Shown here in pieces: positions 61,306-64,000 of a DNA stretch of 64,000 bases. The notes beneath the pieces are model-generated. The model was not told where the DNA came from and did no database searches. It saw only the letters and a program-made list of their open reading frames with translations. Position 1 is the stretch's first letter, and each line of letters opens with the position of its first letter. Source of the stretch: Leptolyngbya sp. NIES-2104 (lineage in GTDB: Bacteria > Cyanobacteriota > Cyanobacteriia > Leptolyngbyales > Leptolyngbyaceae); assembly GCF_001485215.1 (NCBI RefSeq), contig NZ_BBWW01000001.1:1550001-1614000 (forward strand), in the 5' to 3' direction. Made by a program: the position numbers and the translations under genes.

Positions 61306-62430
61306 TTAATTACCTAACAACAATCGCAACAATCCAAATGCTCCTGTAATCGGACTCACAATTGATCCAAGTAAATCAGACACTTTTGCAGTATTGCTGC
61401 GATTGACGACAATCACATCGTTTTGATGAATCGCAGGATTCGAGCTTTCATCTAATCCGCGGGTTACATCGAACTTAAATTCTCGTCGATCGACTCGACC
61501 ATCCGGCAACAATCGCACGAGTTCAATCTTCGCTTTGTTGCCGCGTCCTGGAGTAACGCCCCCTGCCGCTAGAACAGCTTGCATTAAAGTTGAATTGGGG
61601 CGCACTCCCACACCGCCCGGACGCATCACTTCACCCACCACATTGACTTGAATCTGCTCTGGCGATAGATTGCTCATCGCGATTTGGTTGGCTTGAGTGG
61701 GATCAATCGCGATCGCAGTCGGCACGAAGATCGTATCGCCATCCTGAAGCGAAATATCCTGTGCGAGTTCTCCCGCTTGCAAATACTTCCACAAATCAAC
61801 TTTAAGCTTTTCTGTGGTTCCATTTGCCTGTGGGCGACGGACTTCAATTTCGCGAATGTTGGCTAACTGTGCAATCCCGCCTGCGGTTTGAATCGCTTTA
61901 GATACGGTGGGCCACTGACTTCCGCTTTCTGTCGTACTCCGCTGGCTGAGACTTGCCTGAGTGACTTCACTCCCGATCGTATTCACAATGTAAGATCCGG
62001 GACGATTCACCGCTCCAATAATGCCAATCTTCAAAGGACGCGGTGCAATCAGACTGACGGTAATCACCGGATTCTGCACATACTTCTGATATTGTTCTCT
62101 CAAGCGCTCTGAAGCCTGCGCCAGCGTCAATCCTTGCACTGATACTCCACCCACCCAGGGCAAATTCAGCGCACCATCTAATAACACCGTGTATCGCGGC
62201 TCCAGCGTTAACTCTGGAACATCAAAAATATCCAATCGGACTAAATCCCCTGCACCGAGCTTGTAGCTACTATCAACAGGTAAAGTTCCTGCTTCTGATA
62301 GCTGCGGTTGCAATAAGGGGAGAGTACGCGAGGGCAGCATCGGAGTCTGTGCCCACACTAGAGTAGGTTGTACAGTCATAGTCAGGGCAAGACCAAGCCG
62401 AAACGCTAGACGATTGAAAGCATCATTCAT
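61306..62430 (-). CDS. polysaccharide export protein with SLBB domains (OPX/Wza-type)
   Basis: The 374-residue protein has an N-terminal signal segment (LALTMTVQPTLVWA), with no lipobox Cys seen. A poly_export domain follows (about 50-130; YKLGAGDLVRLDIFDVPEL), then an SLBB-like unit (GAVNRPGSY) and a second SLBB domain (NVVGEVMRPGGV). A C-terminal hydrophobic helix lies near 350-372. It forms the periplasmic or outer-membrane part of a polysaccharide exporter. It is divergent from the chain-length gene, with 228 bases between them. Confidence 0.9.
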   Translation of the reverse strand: MNDAFNRLAFRLGLALTMTVQPTLVWAQTPMLPSRTLPLLQPQLSEAGTLPVDSSYKLGAGDLVRLDIFDVPELTLEPRYTVLLDGALNLPWVGGVSVQGLTLAQASERLREQYQKYVQNPVITVSLIAPRPLKIGIIGAVNRPGSYIVNTIGSEVTQASLSQRSTTESGSQWPTVSKAIQTAGGIAQLANIREIEVRRPQANGTTEKLKVDLWKYLQAGELAQDISLQDGDTIFVPTAIAIDPTQANQIAMSNLSPEQIQVNVVGEVMRPGGVGVRPNSTLMQAVLAAGGVTPGRGNKAKIELVRLLPDGRVDRREFKFDVTRGLDESSNPAIHQNDVIVVNRSNTAKVSDLLGSIVSPITGAFGLLRLLLGN

Positions 62431-62562
62431 ACAAAAGGGAACCGAAATGATGTGCAGGCTGATTTAAGGTAAGCGATTCAGCAAAGTTCATACTCTGTGA
62501 AATCTCTGGATTCTCAGTGTTTGCCGAGATTCAAGGTTCAGTACTCTTACGGACTCTCGAAT

Positions 62563-62651
62563 AGAAAGGGCATGAAATACTGAGCGCAACTGCATGAAGT
62601 TGTGTACGTGTCAGCAGATGTGCGCGAGTGACATCACGGATTACCCTTTCT
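62563..62651 (+). other. long stem-loop in the leader of the Wzc-like gene
   Basis: AGAAAGGG at 62563-62570 pairs with CCCTTTCT at 62644-62651, enclosing about 73 bases that contain smaller repeats. It ends eight bases before the start codon, where a ribosome-binding site would be. No clear Shine-Dalgarno is seen. A regulatory RNA role is possible but not shown. Confidence 0.4.
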
Positions 62652-62658
62652 AAGTCGC

Positions 62659-64000
62659 ATGAGTAATAATCCCTTATCAAAATTGTATCAATCCGAGCTA
62701 AGTCAAGAGACGGGGAACTCCCTGCAATTTCTTAGGTTCAAAGGTGCAGAACATCGATCGGAGCTTGACCTGAAGAAACTGTGGGATGTGGTGCGACGGC
62801 GGAAAATATTTGTCGGCACAGTCGCGCTCATTTTGTTCACAGCAACGATGGCTTGGTCAACCACTCGTAAGCCTGTCTATATGAGTACGTTTCGGTTACT
62901 GATCGAACCGACCAAATCCAATGCGGGACAGCAACTCGCCCTACCCCTGAACGAACAAACAGTTGGCACAAATTACAACACCCTCATTCAAGTACTCAGA
63001 AGCGCTCAGATTCTAGAACCTGCGTTTAAGACACTGCAAAAACAGTATCCGTCTCTGACCTTTAATCAGTTTTTAATGAATCTCTCAGTGACGCGGCTGA
63101 AAGAAACTGAGATCATCGAGGTTAGCTATCTCGATAATGATGCAAATCAAGGCTTATCAGTGTCAGAAAAGCTGTCTGAAGCTTATCTGGAGTATGGTGA
63201 GCAACTGAGAAGCCGGAATTTACAGCAGGGCATTAAGTTTGTTGAGAAGCAGTTGCCGAATTTGTACAGTCGCGTTAATCAGATCCAGAGCCAGCTCGAA
63301 TCGTTTCGAGAGCAGAATCAGATTGTGAACCCTGAAGATCGGGCTGCTTATTTGATCAAGATGAGCGGAGAAATCGAGTCGCAACAAAAAGCAACTCAGG
63401 CGAGATTAGCAGAATCAAGAGCACTCTACGCGACGCTTAGACGGCAAGTGGGAAGTAGTCCTGAAGTTGCGATCGCATCTTCTGCCCTAAGCGAATCCAA
63501 AACGTTTCAAGCCCTACGCGAACAGCTTCAGCAAGTAGAAACCCAAATTTCAATTAATACTGAGCGATTGACTCCTGATGCTCCTCCGGTTCAAGCCTTA
63601 ATCAAACGCCGAGATGGGGTACTGGCTCAGATGCAGCGGGAAGCTAAACGCACGCTAAGCGCAACTGGAATTCAGCAAGCTCAGGGCAATTTAAGCGGCA
63701 CCCTGATCGAACTCAATCGCCAGCTTGTAACCGTTAGCAATGAAATTCAAGCCTTAGAAGCAAAAAATCAATCCTTGCTTGGAACGGCGCAGCAACTTCA
63801 ATCGAGTTTGACAACGATCCCCGCACTGGTACGTCAGAATGTGGACTTGCAGCGGGAATTGAAAGTCGCCAATGATAGTCTCGATCGCTTTCTCGCCAAT
63901 CGCGAAAGTCTACAAATCGAAGCGGCTCAAAATACTCAACCCTGGCAAATTATCGCGGCTCCTGCTCAACGTCCTGCGCCTGTGTTCCCGTCGATTCCTC
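62659..64000 (+). CDS. Wzz/GumC-type polysaccharide chain-length protein, possibly BY-kinase (3' end missing)
   Basis: The gene starts with ATG at 62659 and is open to the end of the window (about 447 residues). The N-terminus has LDLKKLWDVVRRRKIF before a membrane helix (about 55-72; VGTVALILFTATMAW), which begins a Wzz domain. A long coiled-coil region (about 185-430; rich in Gln, Glu and Leu) follows. The segment ends AAPAQRPAPVFPSIP, the proline motif before the second membrane helix of Wzc/GumC proteins. A tyrosine kinase domain may lie beyond the window. It sets chain length and opens export with the OPX protein. Confidence 0.9.
   Translation, partial: MSNNPLSKLYQSELSQETGNSLQFLRFKGAEHRSELDLKKLWDVVRRRKIFVGTVALILFTATMAWSTTRKPVYMSTFRLLIEPTKSNAGQQLALPLNEQTVGTNYNTLIQVLRSAQILEPAFKTLQKQYPSLTFNQFLMNLSVTRLKETEIIEVSYLDNDANQGLSVSEKLSEAYLEYGEQLRSRNLQQGIKFVEKQLPNLYSRVNQIQSQLESFREQNQIVNPEDRAAYLIKMSGEIESQQKATQARLAESRALYATLRRQVGSSPEVAIASSALSESKTFQALREQLQQVETQISINTERLTPDAPPVQALIKRRDGVLAQMQREAKRTLSATGIQQAQGNLSGTLIELNRQLVTVSNEIQALEAKNQSLLGTAQQLQSSLTTIPALVRQNVDLQRELKVANDSLDRFLANRESLQIEAAQNTQPWQIIAAPAQRPAPVFPSIP

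Overview
This window is chromosomal DNA from a cyanobacterium, probably a filamentous or Leptolyngbya-like lineage (the lineage is an inference). The evidence is the very high frequency of the HIP1-type octamer GCGATCGC and its CGATCG core, together with marker genes for oxygenic phototrophs: ndhL, ccmO, crtR (beta-carotene hydroxylase), glcE/glcF, a cyanobacterial group 2 sigma factor, small families known mainly from cyanobacteria (DUF3007, DUF2973, DUF2605), and a tRNA-Leu(UAA) gene interrupted by a group I intron at the classical U^AA position.

Layout. 1-7 kb: the 3' part of a glutathione-reductase-like gene, a phosphotransferase/P-loop kinase fusion, purA-rplY, and a tightly coupled hydrolase / membrane protein / ABC ATPase operon. 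7-14 kb: infC, a large transporter-HEAT fusion followed by a cyclic-nucleotide-binding protein, an MscS channel, a DUF2079 membrane protein and a Spy-like periplasmic protein. 14-17.5 kb: a PIN toxin-antitoxin pair, the ndhL-DUF3007-trpA operon, and tRNA-Leu(UAA) whose intron carries an HNH endonuclease gene on the opposite strand. 17.5-21.4 kb: a serpin beside a subtilisin-family protease, then rpe. 21.5-26.4 kb: a three-gene signal-transduction operon. 26.5-32.5 kb: glycolate dehydrogenase subunits glcE-glcF, an A-type Fe-S carrier, a Uma2 nuclease-fold protein, a DUF697 GTPase and two small cyanobacterial proteins. 32.6-40.3 kb: thrS, a giant DUF4347/ELWxxDP/RTX-type protein and a small secreted protein. 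40.3-47.8 kb: ccmO, a TspO homologue, a GT2 enzyme, argG, an S4 protein, crtR, a small membrane protein, aroH and sppA. 47.9-57.4 kb: a CHAT-TPR protein, sodB, a small gene coupled to ppk, a group 2 sigma factor, a single-domain response regulator and a DUF1232 protein. 57.5-64 kb: a C-terminally sorted secreted protein followed by an exopolysaccharide locus (two GT4 enzymes, an OPX/Wza-type exporter and a Wzz/Wzc-type chain-length protein that runs off the window end).

Two structures stand out. The first is the 671-nt tRNA-Leu intron. It has an antisense HNH reading frame whose C-terminal codons lie on the complement of the intron's catalytic core. The second is a family of five dispersed structured repeats, at about 1.0, 2.8, 51.6, 56.2 and 61.1 kb. 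Each folds into a long outer stem enclosing two hairpins, and the arms change together between copies; three copies also carry outer terminal inverted repeats. These two are the best candidates for a little-described system. Other items worth a look are the protease/serpin pair, a response regulator with a degenerate histidine-kinase dimerization domain, a transporter-HEAT protein paired with a cNMP sensor, and an orphan terminator upstream of sodB.

All functional calls are from reading the translated sequence and from family knowledge. No database search was run, so novelty is not claimed for any element.
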